Below are positions 24,441-37,165 of a DNA stretch of 64,000 nucleotides, in pieces. The stretch comes from Rosa chinensis (taxonomy: Eukaryota > Streptophyta > Magnoliopsida > Rosales > Rosaceae). Every line of letters starts with the position of its first letter. The stretch's first letter is position 1. The notes beneath the pieces are model-generated. The model was not told the DNA's origin. It worked only from the letters and a program-made list of their open reading frames with translations, and ran no database searches. The position numbers were made by a program, and so were the translations under genes. The stretch covers positions 39,427,001-39,491,000 of the forward strand of contig NC_037090.1 of the NCBI RefSeq assembly GCF_002994745.2, read 5' to 3'.

Positions 24441-26118
24441 ACAAATTTTACATCAGTTTTAGATAGAAATTCTACATCAGATTCAATATGTGCTATCTAT
24501 AGGTTAGGACAACACGTTGGATTTTACTATTCAAACAAGAAAGCAGAGCACTTAAAGCAAAAATTAGGGCACTATTCAACATGAATCCAAGAGTAACCCA
24601 AATAGTATAAAAGCCTTTGGCAGTGCAAAACATTGAAGCAGTTCGGAAAACTCTAATCTACTAGGTACAATTTTTTTTGGAAAAAAAAAAACCCTTAGCC
24701 CACCCCACCCTTACATATTTTAGTGGGAATCGAACTCATGACCTTTACAATGTTGATATTATAACTTACCAATAATTACCAGATACTGTTATAAGTAGTA
24801 GCTTTTCAGATATAATAAATTTCATTACATTACTGAAAACTCTATTTCCTGATCAATAAAGAAAACTACATATACCATAGGTACATACAATTAAAGTGCA
24901 CATTACATACTTAATTATTGAAAGGAAAGAGGAAGGTTGAATTTTAATATCAGCGAGGCCATGGGCCAAAAATTGCTCCCAAGCTCGCTCTCCCTCACCA
25001 CTTTTTGAGTTTCAATACTCTTATTTCTTCTCCTTAAATTGATCATTATGTACTTTTAATATTCAATTAATCGCACAAAACTTAAACAATGACCATCTAT
25101 GGCAGCATGAAACTCAGATTTTATTAATTTTGTAATCTAATGCATAAAAACAAAAACAAAGTATTTGAAAATGTGGCAGCGCGTGAGAAACAATCGCTTA
25201 CCCTTTCCACGAAAGGATATCAGACTGACAGTATGAACAAGTCATCAATTAGAGATAGATTGAACTTGGTGCTGGGAATGGCGAAAGTCTGGAGATCAAT
25301 AGCGAGCAGTAGGCGAGGTTGGTGAGACTGAGGAGCTATCCAATCAGTTCGAGCTTTGGCATCATCACCGAATCTGATGGTTTCCTTTTATAACCGCAGT
25401 TGTCTTAGCCATCGGTCAGTTCGAGCTCAGGCATCGTCACCAGATTTGATGGCTCTGTCTGTAGCCTTAGTTGTCTTGGCCACTGCAGCCAGAGGACGAA
25501 GAGGAAGAGAGAGGGCATTTGAGGGAGAGGGAGGGGAGGGCAATTGGTTTTGTTAGGTGGAGGGGCGAAATCATCTTGGATGAAATCATTTGAAGATGCA
25601 AGTGGCCTTATGTCTATAAGAAAAACTAGGTGACCTATGGCTAATTAAAGTCTTAGAGTGACACTTATAAGTAATTTTCTATAAAGATTATAATTAGATT
25701 CATACAAGTCCACGATACAATATTTGATACCCAATAAAAAACTGACACTTCATTAAAACAAGTAATTTTATCAATTTATACCAAATCCGGTTCGGTCAAG
25801 TTTGAATTTGAATTTTATTTTGTTAAAACTGAAAACTAGCACCGACTGATTTTCAACACTAATTGGACAATTCAGTTCATTTCTGATTATTTCTCGTCGG
25901 TCCGGTGCGGTTTTCATTGGTACTCGATTTTATGGTGTCCAAAAGTCCACCCTAATTGTTCTTGAGAGGTGTTATCCTAAAAAAACGAGGATGGAAAATA
26001 AAATTGTAATCCGAAAGTATTTACGCTGTCTTTTAAGAAACAAAGAAAAAGGGTATCGGGTCGGGTGCAAAGCCCGTAACCCATGAAGAAGGTAAAGCGT
26101 GCGCCTACATAAGAAAAG

Positions 26119-26127
26119 AAACCCTAG
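26119..26127 (+). promoter_or_regulatory. Telo-box (AAACCCTAG) of the RPS17 promoter/5' leader
   Basis: AAACCCTAG about 100 bp upstream of the predicted 5' UTR intron. Telo-boxes are a known feature of plant ribosomal protein gene promoters. A pyrimidine-rich stretch (26175-26215, CTCCTCCTCTGCTTCTTCTTC) follows, typical of the leader of such mRNAs. No TATA box was recognised. Confidence 0.55.
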
Positions 26128-26224
26128 TAGGCACACTTTCACCTATTCAGCTGCCGCGACTCGTTTTGCTATCTGCGCCTCCTCCTCTGCTTCTTCTTCT
26201 TCTTCACCTTCGGCGTTCCCAACA

Positions 26225-26545
26225 GTAAGTCATTTTTCAGAGTTTTCTTACTTCCTGTCGTTCTTTTCATTGCCATTGTAGAATATTGTATGAGCTATTC
26301 CATTATCTGTTGTCATTCTTCAAAATCGTCACCGGAAGAGAGAATGGATTGTGTTCTGGTAATTTTGTAACAAATGTTTTAGAATAAATTACATATGCTA
26401 AACACTCTAATCTGGTTGACCTTATTTGTTGTTTCTTAGTTTCGCTATCTTCAGCCTCTTGGTTAGAAGGCTAAGGTACAATTGGTTACATCAGTTGAGC
26501 AATGTTTTAGCTTGAAATTGATTGGTATTGTCTTGTCTTTGTAAG
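26225..26545 (+). other. Probable 5' UTR intron of RPS17
   Basis: A GTAAGT donor at 26225 and a TTTGTAAG acceptor ending at 26545 bracket AT-rich, T-rich sequence ending 18 bp before the RPS17 ATG. Leader introns are common in plant ribosomal protein genes. The acceptor choice is an inference; other AGs are nearby. Confidence 0.5.
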
Positions 26546-26563
26546 GGAGGTTAAGGATTCAAA

Positions 26564-26986
26564 ATGGGTCGTGTTCGCACCAAGACAGTGAAGAAGTCCT
26601 CACGCCAGGTGATTGAGAGGTACTACTCTAAGATGACCTTGGACTTCCACACTAACAAGAAGATCTTGGAAGAGGTTGCCATCATACCCTCAAAAAGGCT
26701 CCGCAACAAGATTGCTGGCTTCTCCACTCACCTGATGAAGCGCATTCAAAAGGGTCCTGTTAGGGGTATCTCGCTGAAGCTGCAGGAAGAAGAGCGTGAG
26801 CGTCGCATGGACTTTGTACCTGAGGAGTCTGCTATCAGGATTGATGACATCAAGGTTGATAAGGAGACCCTGGACATGCTTTCTGCTCTTGGCATGTCTG
26901 AAATTCCTGGGGTATCTGAAGCTGAGCCGCAGGTTGTGGTTCCTAGCCAAGGATATGGACGTGGTCCACAGGGAAGGAGGTTTTAA
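26564..26986 (+). CDS. RPS17: 40S ribosomal protein S17 (eS17)
   Basis: An intact 140-residue protein with the characteristic eS17 start [20 protein letters not shown], the central [26 protein letters not shown] core, and the [15 protein letters not shown] segment. It ends in a plant-type glycine/proline-rich tail ([11 protein letters not shown]). eS17 is a component of the small cytosolic ribosomal subunit head. Length equals that of other plant eS17 proteins and no internal stop or frameshift is present. The coding region is one exon; the ATG in AAAATGGG has good context and follows a probable leader intron. A telo-box and pyrimidine-rich leader upstream fit a ribosomal protein gene. Plants carry several RPS17 paralogues, so which one this is cannot be told. 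Confidence 0.96.
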   Translation: MGRVRTKTVKKSSRQVIERYYSKMTLDFHTNKKILEEVAIIPSKRLRNKIAGFSTHLMKRIQKGPVRGISLKLQEEERERRMDFVPEESAIRIDDIKVDKETLDMLSALGMSEIPGVSEAEPQVVVPSQGYGRGPQGRRF

Positions 26987-28651
26987 GGTAATGGAAGCTT
27001 TATGCTTGTGGTTTGAGGAACTGCAAGTTTACTAAATTCAAGTTTGCATTCGGTAGTAGTGATATGGTAAATGGATCTTGTTTTGTATTTTAATTGAATG
27101 TTCGCTTGATATTGAATTTGCAAGATGGTACTTTAGTTTGTGAAATGGAATCAGCATGTTTGATGTTTTGCAAATGTTGCTGGCTTTGCTTTTGATATGG
27201 ATCATATGCAGGTGTGTATTTGCATATGTTATGATCTTATTGCAGTCCATGGTTTTTTAATCCTGATGCGGTTAGGCCATGATTAGTCTCTGTCCTTGAC
27301 CAGTTGTAGTAGCTAGATAATTTACACAAAGAAAAAAAGTAAAGTCTATGGAGTCCAAATCTGTATGAGGGGCGCAAATGTGTTGTATTATTTTACAATA
27401 TTGTCAACACTATTAGTACTAGATTTAAGTTCAGTAGTTACACCCCAGAATTCCTACCCTTCTCTTTTGATTGTTCTGTTAACCTTCATCATGTTGCACA
27501 TGCGTGGTGTGTGCATGATGCTTTGCTTCTGGAGCCCATTTTGCTTAGTGAATGAAGTTACTGTCTATGAGGTTGTGGCAGTCAATTTGTCTTTCTGCTC
27601 TTACGTAACATAAATTAACATGTTGCTAGGTTTGAACCTATATAAGTCTGGGCTCAATCAAGTACTTGATTAGGCCTTGAGCAGTAAATCGTAATTTGTT
27701 TTCAGGGTTCATGTTGTTAATGTCAGTTGAGAGACGTCTCACCCCTACTTTGCAAGTGCTTTGAAGGGTTTAAACTAGAAGCAGTTGGATGTGAGCCATA
27801 TTCTTCCTTGTATCTTTTTACTTGGTGGGGTTGCCCTTTCTTTTATGGTACTGCCATATTAGGCTACATCTTTCTTGCATATATTGCTCCTCTTTGGTCA
27901 AATTTTATCCCTAAAGAAATCTTGTCATCTCATTTTCACCACAACCCAGCTGCCTCCATTGGTTCTGATGGAGGGGCATCTCTCATGGCCGCTTTATGGC
28001 CTTTCTGTTTTTGGGTGTAAGTGTAAACTTATGGGTAACGTTTTCGATGATGGGGCCAATTGTGCAAATTAAATAGGCTTCTAATACCCATTGTGGTCAA
28101 TGTAGATTGGAATCTTCCTCCATTTGGGTAAGGAAGCTATGTTAGAGCAGTAATGGGCAGAGCATGAACAAGGCCTTAAGGAAACAGTTGGAATGATTTC
28201 GTCTAGGTCAATAAAGTCTCTAGTATGCTTCCTAGTACGCCAGCATCAACCTTATGTATCTGAATAGGGGTTAGCAGAACGGATCCAATATTGGGTATGG
28301 TACTATGGTTATGTCCTGGTAGTCATAGATAAGGTTTGTGCCTGCAAATAGATTTTCACATTGATAGAACTAAATGTGTTAATGAAACGGGTGGTCATGG
28401 TCTTTCTGATCAAGCTTACCATATACATCAACCACAAATTTAGTCACCACGTTTATGTGTGTGTGTGTATATATTGTAAATTTATCAGCACTCACAAAAG
28501 TCTAGTTTAAATGAGCCTCGTTGCTTTGTTTAGCAATAATTATATCTTTATTTGTTTGCGTAAATGATTTTGGGTGACCTAGAACGTTTTTGCTCAAATC
28601 AGCGAAGAACTATAAGCTACGATATTTATTTTGGTAAAATGATTTTTGGGT
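26987..28651. other. 3' flank of RPS17 and intergenic DNA
   Basis: No further gene is recognised. Open frames at 27365-27613 and 27727-28072 are Leu/Phe/Cys-rich text without motifs. The first part presumably carries the RPS17 3' UTR, but no clear AATAAA signal was seen. A short GT/AT dinucleotide run is at 28457-28475. Confidence 0.5.
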
Positions 28652-29404
28652 GGTTCTATTCAGACCTCCTTAATTGATATTTAGACCTCCATTGATTTTT
28701 ATTTTCCCAAATCTTCTAATTTTATCCCTTTTTATTACTATTTACACCTCTTTTTTATTTTTCTTTTTCATCCCCATCTTCTTCTGTTTCATTTTGGAAG
28801 AAGATCGATGCGAACAAATGGGAAGAGAAACCCTTTGAAAATTCAATTGCTCTTGACCTACAATCAAATAGAAATCAAATGAAAATTTGAATTGCATTTG
28901 TTCACAACTCATTGAAACATTAAAATATTAAAACTTTTGCCTGCGCTGCTAAAAGAAAAACCATGATTAGATTAAACTTGCACAGCTATGGATCTAATCA
29001 ACCATTTATATCGTAGAAAGACTTGGGTCAAATTAAAATTATCATCAAACTTTATTATTAGTGACATATTAAACCAAAACATGAAAAACATGCTAGCTTC
29101 AAAGTGAAAAATATCCATATGTGAATGTATGGCTATAGTAAGTTCTTTATCAATCAGATGAGCAACACCACCTCCCGTCATAGTATTATGTTACTGCTAT
29201 CTTTATCCTTCCTTCTATGTATATTCTTAATTAAAGACTCAAACATATCTACGTCCCCTCTCCTTCGCCCATTTGCCCTCTCTCTAGATCTTCTCGGCAA
29301 AGGATTCACTGTTTTTTTTTTTATATAAAGGGTAAAATAGGATTTTATAAATTACCAAAAAATTAAGAGGTCCATATAACAATTTAGGAGGTCTGAATAG
29401 AACA
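28652..29404. mobile_element. MITE-like TIR element, about 750 bp
   Basis: The left end GGTTCTATTCAGACCTCCTTAATTG and the reverse complement of the right end, GTTCTATTCAGACCTCCTAAATTG, form inverted repeats. Similarity extends with an inner RGACCTC word about 20 bp further in on both sides. The interior is non-coding AT-rich DNA. I could not identify a target-site duplication, so the superfamily is unassigned. Confidence 0.65.
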
Positions 29405-29759
29405 ACTCTTCATACAATCTTTTTGCCTCAAGATGTTATTATAGCATACGCAAAAACAAAAATTATTTTTGAAAGTTTGCACAATCCAAGATTACTGTAC
29501 TTCTAATATTTTTAAGACAAAAATCATAGTAGTCATTGAGTTATGACTCGATCAACACTTATAACTTATTGATTTTTATAGAAAAAATATCCTGTTAGAA
29601 ACTGTTAAAGTTGAAGGTATATTTGTCTAAACAGTACACATTAAGTATACATTTATAATTTATAATTTTATTTTTCTAAAGAAAAAAATGACAGATTTTT
29701 TCTTTTTGTTTTCAAATTAAAATTCATTAAAAAAAAAAAAAATCTTTTCATATAGACAT

Positions 29760-31225
29760 TATCAGAAAGGGTCCGGATCAAGGGACATTCTTTCACACAA
29801 ATTTTGACACACCTTATGAGCTATTAGATTTTAAAATATTCAATAGTTAAGATTTATTGTTTGAATGATGACAACATACAACACTACAATAGGCTGACGT
29901 GTCAAATGACATGGCATTACATTTTCTAATCTAAAATTAAACTTTTCTTCATTAAAAGAAAAAACAAAATTAAATTTGAAAAATCAAAATCAACAAAAAC
30001 TAAAAAAATATAAAAGAGGAAGAAGAATAACAGAATAAGGAGTGTTCTATTCGATCAAAAGAAAAAAAAAATAACAGAAGAACACACCAAACGCCAAAAG
30101 GAACATCAATCTCTTCTCTAACTTTAAGCTCTCATCGTCCGTTCGAATTGCCAGCTCTCATCTCCATCCTCCCAATTGAGGCATGTTATTTTTGTTTTCA
30201 TAAAAGAATGGTATCAATGCACTCTTTGTTTTCATATTGAATGGATTTGCTGTAGCTAGTTCAAATATGTGATGTATCCACAGTAAGTGACAAGCACTTA
30301 CTGAGAACACATGGAAGGAGGAAAATCAGATCTATACTTCTACATATATGAACGTGAAATTATATGTTCTTCTGACCTTTTCATTTATTAATTTGTTTGC
30401 TATTTTAATGATTCTACGATTCATTACAATGCACTCTGTGTTGCTAGCTAGCTAGCTAAGCTTTTGAAGGTGATTGGTATGATTTGATGGTACAATATTC
30501 CCGGCGACACCGTATATTGATCAATCCCTCTTCTTCCTCACCACCGTCTGTTTCTCGCTAGCTAAACCCTCTTGAAATATTGAATTTTTCAGTGTATTAT
30601 ATCTGTCTTAGCTCAACTCTCTTTAATCTAAGGAGGCCCATCAGTTTCTTGGCTTTGTTGATTGGTTTCTTACTCAGTTTCTTGTGCCCAGTTTAGTACT
30701 TCAACTCTTGTTCATCTAATTCCAAAAACCAAAACCTGATACACAAGTACATGCAAGTTCATATCATACATACTTTTGTGATGTTTTTTTGGTTAATCAT
30801 TCATTTCATTAATGAAGCATATGATTTGTGTGTTTAAGAGTCTCATAATCCAACTACGTGACAAACAATTGTGCCCAGACATGAACTGCAAGTTCACAGC
30901 CTTCTTATGCTATATATTTTTTTTTCCTTTCTTTTGATCAAATAGAACACTCATTATTCTGTTATTCTTCTTCCTCTTTTATTTCTTTGTAGTTTTTGTT
31001 GATTTTTATTTTTCAAATTTTAATTTCTTTTTTTCTTTTAATGAAAAAAGTTCAATTTTAGACTAGAAAATGTAATGTCATGTCATTTACCACGTCAACT
31101 TGTTGTATGTTACCATCATTCAAACAATAATCTGAACCATTGAATATTTTAAAATCTAATGGCTCCTAAGGTGTGTCAAAATTTGTGTAAAACAATGTGT
31201 CCCTTGATCCGAACCCTATCAGAAA
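29760..31225. mobile_element. Non-autonomous Mutator-like element with ~300 bp TIRs
   Basis: The element spans 29769-31216 and starts GGGTCCGGATCAAGGGACA; the reverse complement of its end starts GGGTTCGGATCAAGGGACA. The inverted repeats continue for about 300 bp (29769-30072 and 30918-31216). A perfect 9-bp duplication TATCAGAAA flanks it at 29760-29768 and 31217-31225. Long TIRs with a 9-bp duplication are diagnostic for Mutator-like elements. The ~850 bp core has no transposase and no recognised captured gene. Confidence 0.88.
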
Positions 31226-33100
31226 ACTGTAGAAAGTGAAAAAAGAAATCTTATAACTTTTTTCAAATTTTTTTTTAAATTTTAATATTTCTTTTTCAAA
31301 TAATTATGTGTATTTTGATTAAAATGACTCTCTCTCCGTTTAAATTTTTAACGACACAATAGATATCATTTGACGAGAGTGAGTTATGTGAAAGATGAAT
31401 ATTAAAGTGAACGAGTTAAGTGATATTTGAAAAGTTATTCAGTTAAATGTTCAATGGTTTATAACTTAGTGACCATTGGTATTTTTTTGTTGTTGTTGTA
31501 AATTATGCCAGGTATACATAAGCAATGATTTCAAATACATTTCTTCTCCGATCAAATTTTCTCAAACACCGACGGGACCCAAATTTTATTTATCAAAAAT
31601 CTAGATTCATACGGTATTGAGTAAAAATTTGCACACAGTAAGTGAAAATGTCACCCAACATTTTTTCACTCGTATTCATTTAGTGAGTTATTTTGGGTTT
31701 GACCCACCATTCAAAACAGAATGTGTCTCTTAATTAAAATCTCATATTATAGAGAAACATAATTTGATTCTATTTATGAAGAAACCAATTGAGTGGATGT
31801 CTGTTATTTGCTTTTGTGGCTGCACCCAGATATTTGAATGGGTTGTCCACGTACCCTTCGAGATAGATCAAGACACTCGTAGTTAAAGAGTTTCATTGGG
31901 TGAATGACCCCTTTGAGGGCTTTGACTTTGGAATGTGAGTAGTGTGTAGGGCAAATTTGATTGAAGTGAATCAAGAATTTGATTTAGTGTTTAGGATGCA
32001 GTTGCATCTAAATTAATTTGGTTCGAGATTGCGTACATAGCCTTTGCGGGATCCAAACACAAGTAGTTTTGGCATTCTAAATTGACCCATTGATTTTGAA
32101 TTTGTGTTTCAACTTGAGAGGGTTTATAACCTTTGAATATTTTTTTGGGTAATTATGAGATATGGGAATGGAATTACCTTTTTAGTTGTTGAGAGAAGAG
32201 TCAGTGATTTAATATGAGATTGGCTGAATTTAATAGGTAGAGTCAAAGATTTTGTTTGAATTTTTGGTTGCATCTAGTGGGTTGCTAGATTGCCTATGTA
32301 CCTTTTGTGAGATCAAACCGACAGTAGTTCAAAAAATCATTATTAATTCTAGACAAGAAAGGGATCTGGTTTTCGGTTTTGCACCAAGATTAAGGGATAT
32401 TTTTAATGAATCTGTCAATTGAACAATTTCAATGAACACCCCGATTTTGGTGAAGTGTCCAGTAGCTTGATTTGGACACCCATCATGTGAAGATTTGCAA
32501 TTAGGTACTGAGACTTGAAATGTGCCTCAGACTATAATCAGTTGATTAAGCCTGAAACTCCAAAGCAAGTGGAAAGTTGATTTAGACACCCATTATGAAG
32601 GGTCGAGCTTTTATGTCAAGTCACACTTTGTTTTAGATGAGCCGAACTTTTGATTTTGGGCTTAGGATTTGAAGCAGACCTTAATAGATGGGCTTTCCAT
32701 GTTTTCTGTAGAAGGCCCAATGACTCATTTCATTTTGGAATTTCGAACCTTTTTACCACAGCTCTTAAATTGATGGATACATTCCATCAATTTATCCCTT
32801 GTTTGTGTGAATGATTCAGGGTCAAAGAAATTCTTGAATTTGCTTTAGCCTTTTACTCCGTGCAAACCAATACATAAAATGGTCCACACTCTTTCCAAAA
32901 CACTTCAAATTTGAACTTGTTTTGCCCTTGAAGCAGTGAGATCTGTGTTTGATTCTTGTCCCATTGCTACTTCATTAATTAAAAGATGGCTTCCATATCA
33001 GACCCTAACTTTCCTCATCAACGAGGAGTCTCCATTTCAATCATTGGATTCAGTGCCCAGAAGGAGATTGTTCACTGCCAACTAAAAGGCACCCCAATAA
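31226..33100. other. Intergenic DNA, no gene seen
   Basis: No open frame, RNA gene or repeat that I can support. The text is AT-rich and looks like old decayed sequence. Confidence 0.45.
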
Positions 33101-34190
33101 TACCATCGAACACCTCAGAAGCAAACAGTGGGGGATATTGACACACTGTGTTCAGCTATAACATTAGGCAACATGTTTCTTTTCCTGTGAATATGACTAA
33201 CCTGTATCAATTGCTGCATCAATTGCTTACAATTCAAGATCAAAGTTCCTAAAGGATGGAGCTCAACATTTTCTTGATGTAAAAGGTTTACCAAGTTTAA
33301 AGAATCAGATTCCACCTCCAAATTAGTAATAGACAAGACTAAAGCTACTGCAGACCATAAAACATACCCCAAGCTTCAGCATGAAAAACCTTTCCAAACC
33401 CCATATTGCACATGAAACCATTTATCTAGTCCCCTGAAGAACCTCTAATTACTCCACTTGCTCCAATTGTACCAGTACCAATAGGGGAGCCATCCACATT
33501 AAATTTATAAACCGTAGGAGAAGGCTTACAGCAAGACAACAAATCAATCTGCACATCTCTATTTTTTTTTTTTTTGAAAGGTCAATCTGTACATCTTTAT
33601 GCACAAGGGATTTGTTATTTTCTCTAATCTAGTCGTCAGCATAACCAATGATAACAACATATATATTAAAAGAAATACTGATCAAAAATACCCCTACACC
33701 TCCACTTTCCAAATGAACCAACAATAAAAGACATAGAAGACACTCCACTGCATATTAAGAAAAATATGCTTTTGACAGATTTGGCACATAACCAACTCGT
33801 TCAATCTAAATTGAAAGTAATCTTCCTGTTTAAAGGAATATTAAAAGCTTGCCAAACCTTACTAGCTCTGGGGCAATCCCTGAACAAGTGAAGTAAAGTC
33901 TCCTCCTTATCACCACATAAGTGACAAAAAGGACCAGCAGCCATGTTTCGTCTGAATCTCTGAACATTGGTCAGGATTTTCTCTTGCAGAACAAGCCACA
34001 AAGAAGTTGATGAGCTGATTTAATTGTAAAAACTCCAAAAGTAAGTACCTTCCCATGAGTTTATCAGGGACCCTTGTCATAGAGATCGGAATGCTTTTGA
34101 TTTTATTAACAATCTCCATAGGTAAACAGCTTCTGAGGCACATGCTCTCTTCCATCACGTACATTGCCTTCATGGAGAAAACCAGTGTCT
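33100..34190 (-). pseudogene. LINE (non-LTR retrotransposon) relic, C-terminal part
   Basis: Minus-strand fragments in the order of a plant L1-type LINE ORF2 C-terminus. Near 34170-34080 is the IPIS..PDKLMG segment that precedes the zf-RVT region. At 33801-34001 is the zinc-binding region (N..RF RRN, FCHLCGDKEETLLHLFRDCPRAS, VW). At about 33560-33115 is an RNase H-like domain (FNVDGSPIGTG..GVIRGSSG, then VESDSLNLVNLL and a HIHRKRNMLPNVIAEHS end). Stops and frameshifts separate them, and endonuclease and reverse transcriptase catalytic parts are absent, consistent with truncation. It is a dead copy. Confidence 0.8.
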
Positions 34191-34410
34191 AGAATACCAA
34201 AAATAAGTTTCCAAAGTAGATAAATGCATGGAGCACATATCAGCAAGAAGAGACAACATCTCATATTAGAAAGCCCTACATACATTGTTACTCTAATGCT
34301 GTGATATTTGATTTGAAAGCCTTCATAAGTGTTTTAGCAGCCCCTGTTTGTAAACTTGAGGTGTAGCTGGTGAGCATAGCACATGCAACAATCTCAGTAG
34401 TACGGAATGG

Positions 34411-34545
34411 TCAGAATGGTTTAATACCAACTACAGTTTAAACTTGCAGAACACGAACTTACAAGGCAAAAATCCAAGTAGTGAATGGTTTGAATACTGT
34501 AATACCGACTGCAGTTTCATACTTGTAGAACACGAACTTACAAAG
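34411..34545. repeat. Two-copy tandem duplication, period 78 bp
   Basis: AATACCRACTRCAGTTT...AGAACACGAACTTACAA occurs at 34423 and again at 34501 with several differences. It lies just upstream of the Copia LTR. Non-coding. Confidence 0.6.
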
Positions 34546-34635
34546 CACCAATCTTATTGGAAGAATGGTTGCAGTATGGCTGTTTCTATTCACTGTCATT
34601 AGCCTTACTTTTTACTGTTGATAGCTTACCTTAGT

Positions 34636-34804
34636 TGTTAGAGTTGTTTAGCTAAGTTATGGTTGGGTTGTCCCTTATATTAAGGATAAGCTTTTCTGTT
34701 TCTTTCTCTCTTCTTTGGGTATATATAGGAAAAGCTTGTATTCAGTTCATATAATGAAGTAATATCAGAAAACCTTCCACAAAGTTTCTGCCTTGTTTTC
34801 TTAA
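34636..34804 (+). repeat. Probable short 5' LTR of the decayed Copia element
   Basis: It begins TGTTAGAGTTG and ends just before the PBS at 34805. It contains a TATATATAGG TATA box (34720-34729) as expected for an LTR promoter. The 3' end lacks a clean CA. No second copy was found in the window, so the limits are inferred. Confidence 0.45.
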
Positions 34805-34817
34805 TGGTATCAGAGCT
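34805..34817 (+). other. Primer-binding site, tRNA-iMet type
   Basis: TGGTATCAGAGCT follows the putative LTR and precedes the gag ATG at 34858 by about 40 bp. Confidence 0.8.
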
Positions 34818-34857
34818 GTAATTGTTCTTGTGGAGTTTCTGAGTTTGTTAGCTTATC

Positions 34858-37165
34858 ATGGCTGGGAAATCGGGTTCTAAAGGTGAGGAGCCTCTTGTGT
34901 CTTCCAATGTTGAGTTTAATCCAAACCAACGTCTTAGTTCTGTTTTGTTGAATGAATTCAACTATCTTTCTTAGGCTAGAGCTGTTACATTTGCACTTGG
35001 AGGAAGGTCCAAGCTTGGCTATGTCAATTGAGTCATACAAAAGCCTAAAGATGACTCTCCTACATATGACTCTTGGTTGTGCAAGGATCAGCTGGTTATG
35101 TCTTGGCTACTCAACTCTATGGAGAGTAGAATAGCAGAAATTTTCAGCTTTTCTGAGTCCACTATGCATCTTTGGAAACATGTTAAAGAGATGTATGGAA
35201 ATCAGAATAATGCTGCTCGAGTTTTTCAACTCAAACGAGATATTGTTGATCTTCATGAAGGTAAGCCTTTTGTTCAACATCATGTGGAATGAGCTAGATG
35301 TTTATAGACCTCATACCATCGAGGCTAGTGTTTTGTTAAAGGGAGCTGAGGAGGACAAGATTTTTCAACTCCTTGCAAGCTTAAACTCAGAGTATGAAGA
35401 TTTAAAAAGTCATATTCTTATGAATGCTGAGTTACCATCTTTCAACAATGTGTGTGCTACCATTCAAAGAGAAGAGGTTCGAAAAAAAGTGATGAATATG
35501 GAGATCAAGACAAGTGTGTCTAAAACTAGAGCTTATGTTTCCAATCACAGGCAAGTTGAAGCTAAGGTGTACAAAGGCAAGAGACCAAACTTGAAATGCA
35601 GCTACTGTGAGGGTGTTGGACATGTCAAGGATTATGTTGGGTTCTTCATCCTGAACAGAAGCAGGAGTTTCTAAAGGAACCCAAAGGTCCGCAAAAGGTT
35701 TGGAATCCACCAAAAGCAAACCTTTGCAGCAGCTTCTTCTACTTCTTCTGAGGGTATGTTGAACTTCACTTCCAATCCCACTACTTTAATCAATGAATTT
35801 GTTTCCTATCTCAGCAAGAAGCAGATGCATGGTGGAGGTGAAGAAATAGCCATGGCTGGAATTGAAGGTCACACTGCACTCCTTGGGAAGTTTGCAGGTT
35901 TTCTTGCTGAAACTGACTGTGTCCCTCGTGAAGAAGTTTCAGGTATTCTAAAATCCTTCTCAACTGCTCTCAATGTTTGTGCTATAGATGACTATTGGAT
36001 TATAGACTCGGGAGCTACGGATGATCACATGACAAATAAGCTTGAAAATTTGCATGATTTTGAAAAATTGTCCATTCCCTCTAAAGTTTCAGTAGCAAAT
36101 GGCAAAGGAGTTTCTGTTTTGGGAAAGGGAAAACTAAAACTACTTTCTGGTTTCATTGAGTCAATTTCCCTTTATGTTCCTTCCTTTCCTTTTCAACTTC
36201 TTTCCGTCGGAAGAATTATACATACCTTAAAATGTCTTGTCATTTTCTCTCCTTATAATGTTATATTTCAGGATCTCATCACCAAGAAGAAGATTGGTGA
36301 AGGTTTCTTCTTGAATGGACTTTATTATCTATCAAAAAACTCTTTTGTTTCCAAGGCTTTTCAAGCTAGTTCAAGTTTAGCTCAAGATCATCACCCGTGG
36401 CATCAACGTTAGGCTCATCCTTCTGAGAAAGTGTTGTCTATTTTGTTCCCAAATATGTGCAAGACAACTAATCAATGTGATGTCTGCCATTTATCAAAAT
36501 CCTCTAGATTACCATTTACTTCTTCCTTGTCTAGGGCCAGTAATCCTTTTGAAATCGTGCATTCAGATATTTGGGGTCCAGTTCTTGAGTCATATGATGG
36601 ATTTTAGTATTTTGTAACATTTGTATATGATTTTATGAGGATTACTTGGTTGTATCTTTTGAAACTAAAAAGTGAAGTTGTGGATGTTTTTTAGGATTTT
36701 CATAATCTTGTCACCACTCAATTTTCATCATCTATTCATATTTTACGATCCGATAATGGTTCTGAGTATATGTCCAATAACATGTCACAATACTTGAGCA
36801 CACAAGGTATTGTGCATCAAACAAGTTGTGTTGGTACTCCTCAACATAATGGGATTGCCGAAACAAAAAATCGAGACCTTCTTGAAAAGACCAGAGCTCT
36901 TATGTTTCAAATGAATGTTCCAAAAAATTTTTGGTCTCAAGGTGTTCTCACTGCCACATATCTCATCAACAGACTTCCTAGTAGAGTGCTTGGTTTCAAA
37001 TCTCCTCTTGAGTTGTTGAAAGGTAGAAAGATTGATCTGTCTCACTTAAAGGTCTTTGGTTGCACATGCTTTGTTCATATTCAATAAGCTCATCAACATG
37101 ATAAACTTGAGCCTAGAGCCAATAAGTGTGTTTTTCTAGGATATTCATCTACTCAAAATAGCTAA
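34858..37165 (+). pseudogene. Decayed Ty1/Copia gag-pol (gag, protease, integrase; RT missing)
   Basis: From the ATG the Gag part runs with stops near 34973 and 35030, includes a UBN2-type region (SWLLNSMESRIAEIF, AARVFQLKRDI) and a zinc knuckle remnant (CSYCEGVGHV, ending frameshifted near 35632). Protease follows with WIIDSGATDDHM (about 35997). Then come the GAG-pre-integrase remnant (CDVCHLSKSSRLPF) and the integrase core (HSDIWGPV, LRSDNGSEY, GTPQHNGIAE with the catalytic D-D-E residues; IFGC-like VFGCTCFVH). Stops at about 36410, 36606, 36693 and 37085 break it. Homology fades near 37165, so reverse transcriptase, RNase H and the 3' LTR are lost. Confidence 0.88.

Larger units (their letters stand above)
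21991..25676. mobile_element. TIR DNA element, possibly Mutator-like, about 3.7 kb
   Basis: The ends are inverted repeats. The left end (21991-22075) contains AATTACATATAAGG, TTAGCCATAAGGCCACC and CATAAGGCCACT. The reverse complement of the right end (25590-25676) contains AATTACTTATAAGT, TTAGCCATAGGTCACC and CATAAGGCCACTT, at matching spacing. A possible 8-bp duplication TATAAAGA occurs just outside (near 21975 and 25685) but its spacing to the two ends differs by about 5 bp. No transposase is seen, so it is non-autonomous. Inside are a GCTACT-rich repeat field and fragments resembling a host gene. Superfamily and exact ends are uncertain. Confidence 0.55.

Noticed and set aside
27365..28072. 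Overlapping open frames downstream of RPS17
   Set aside because: Hydrophobic text of a T-rich 3' flank, without motif or splice structure.
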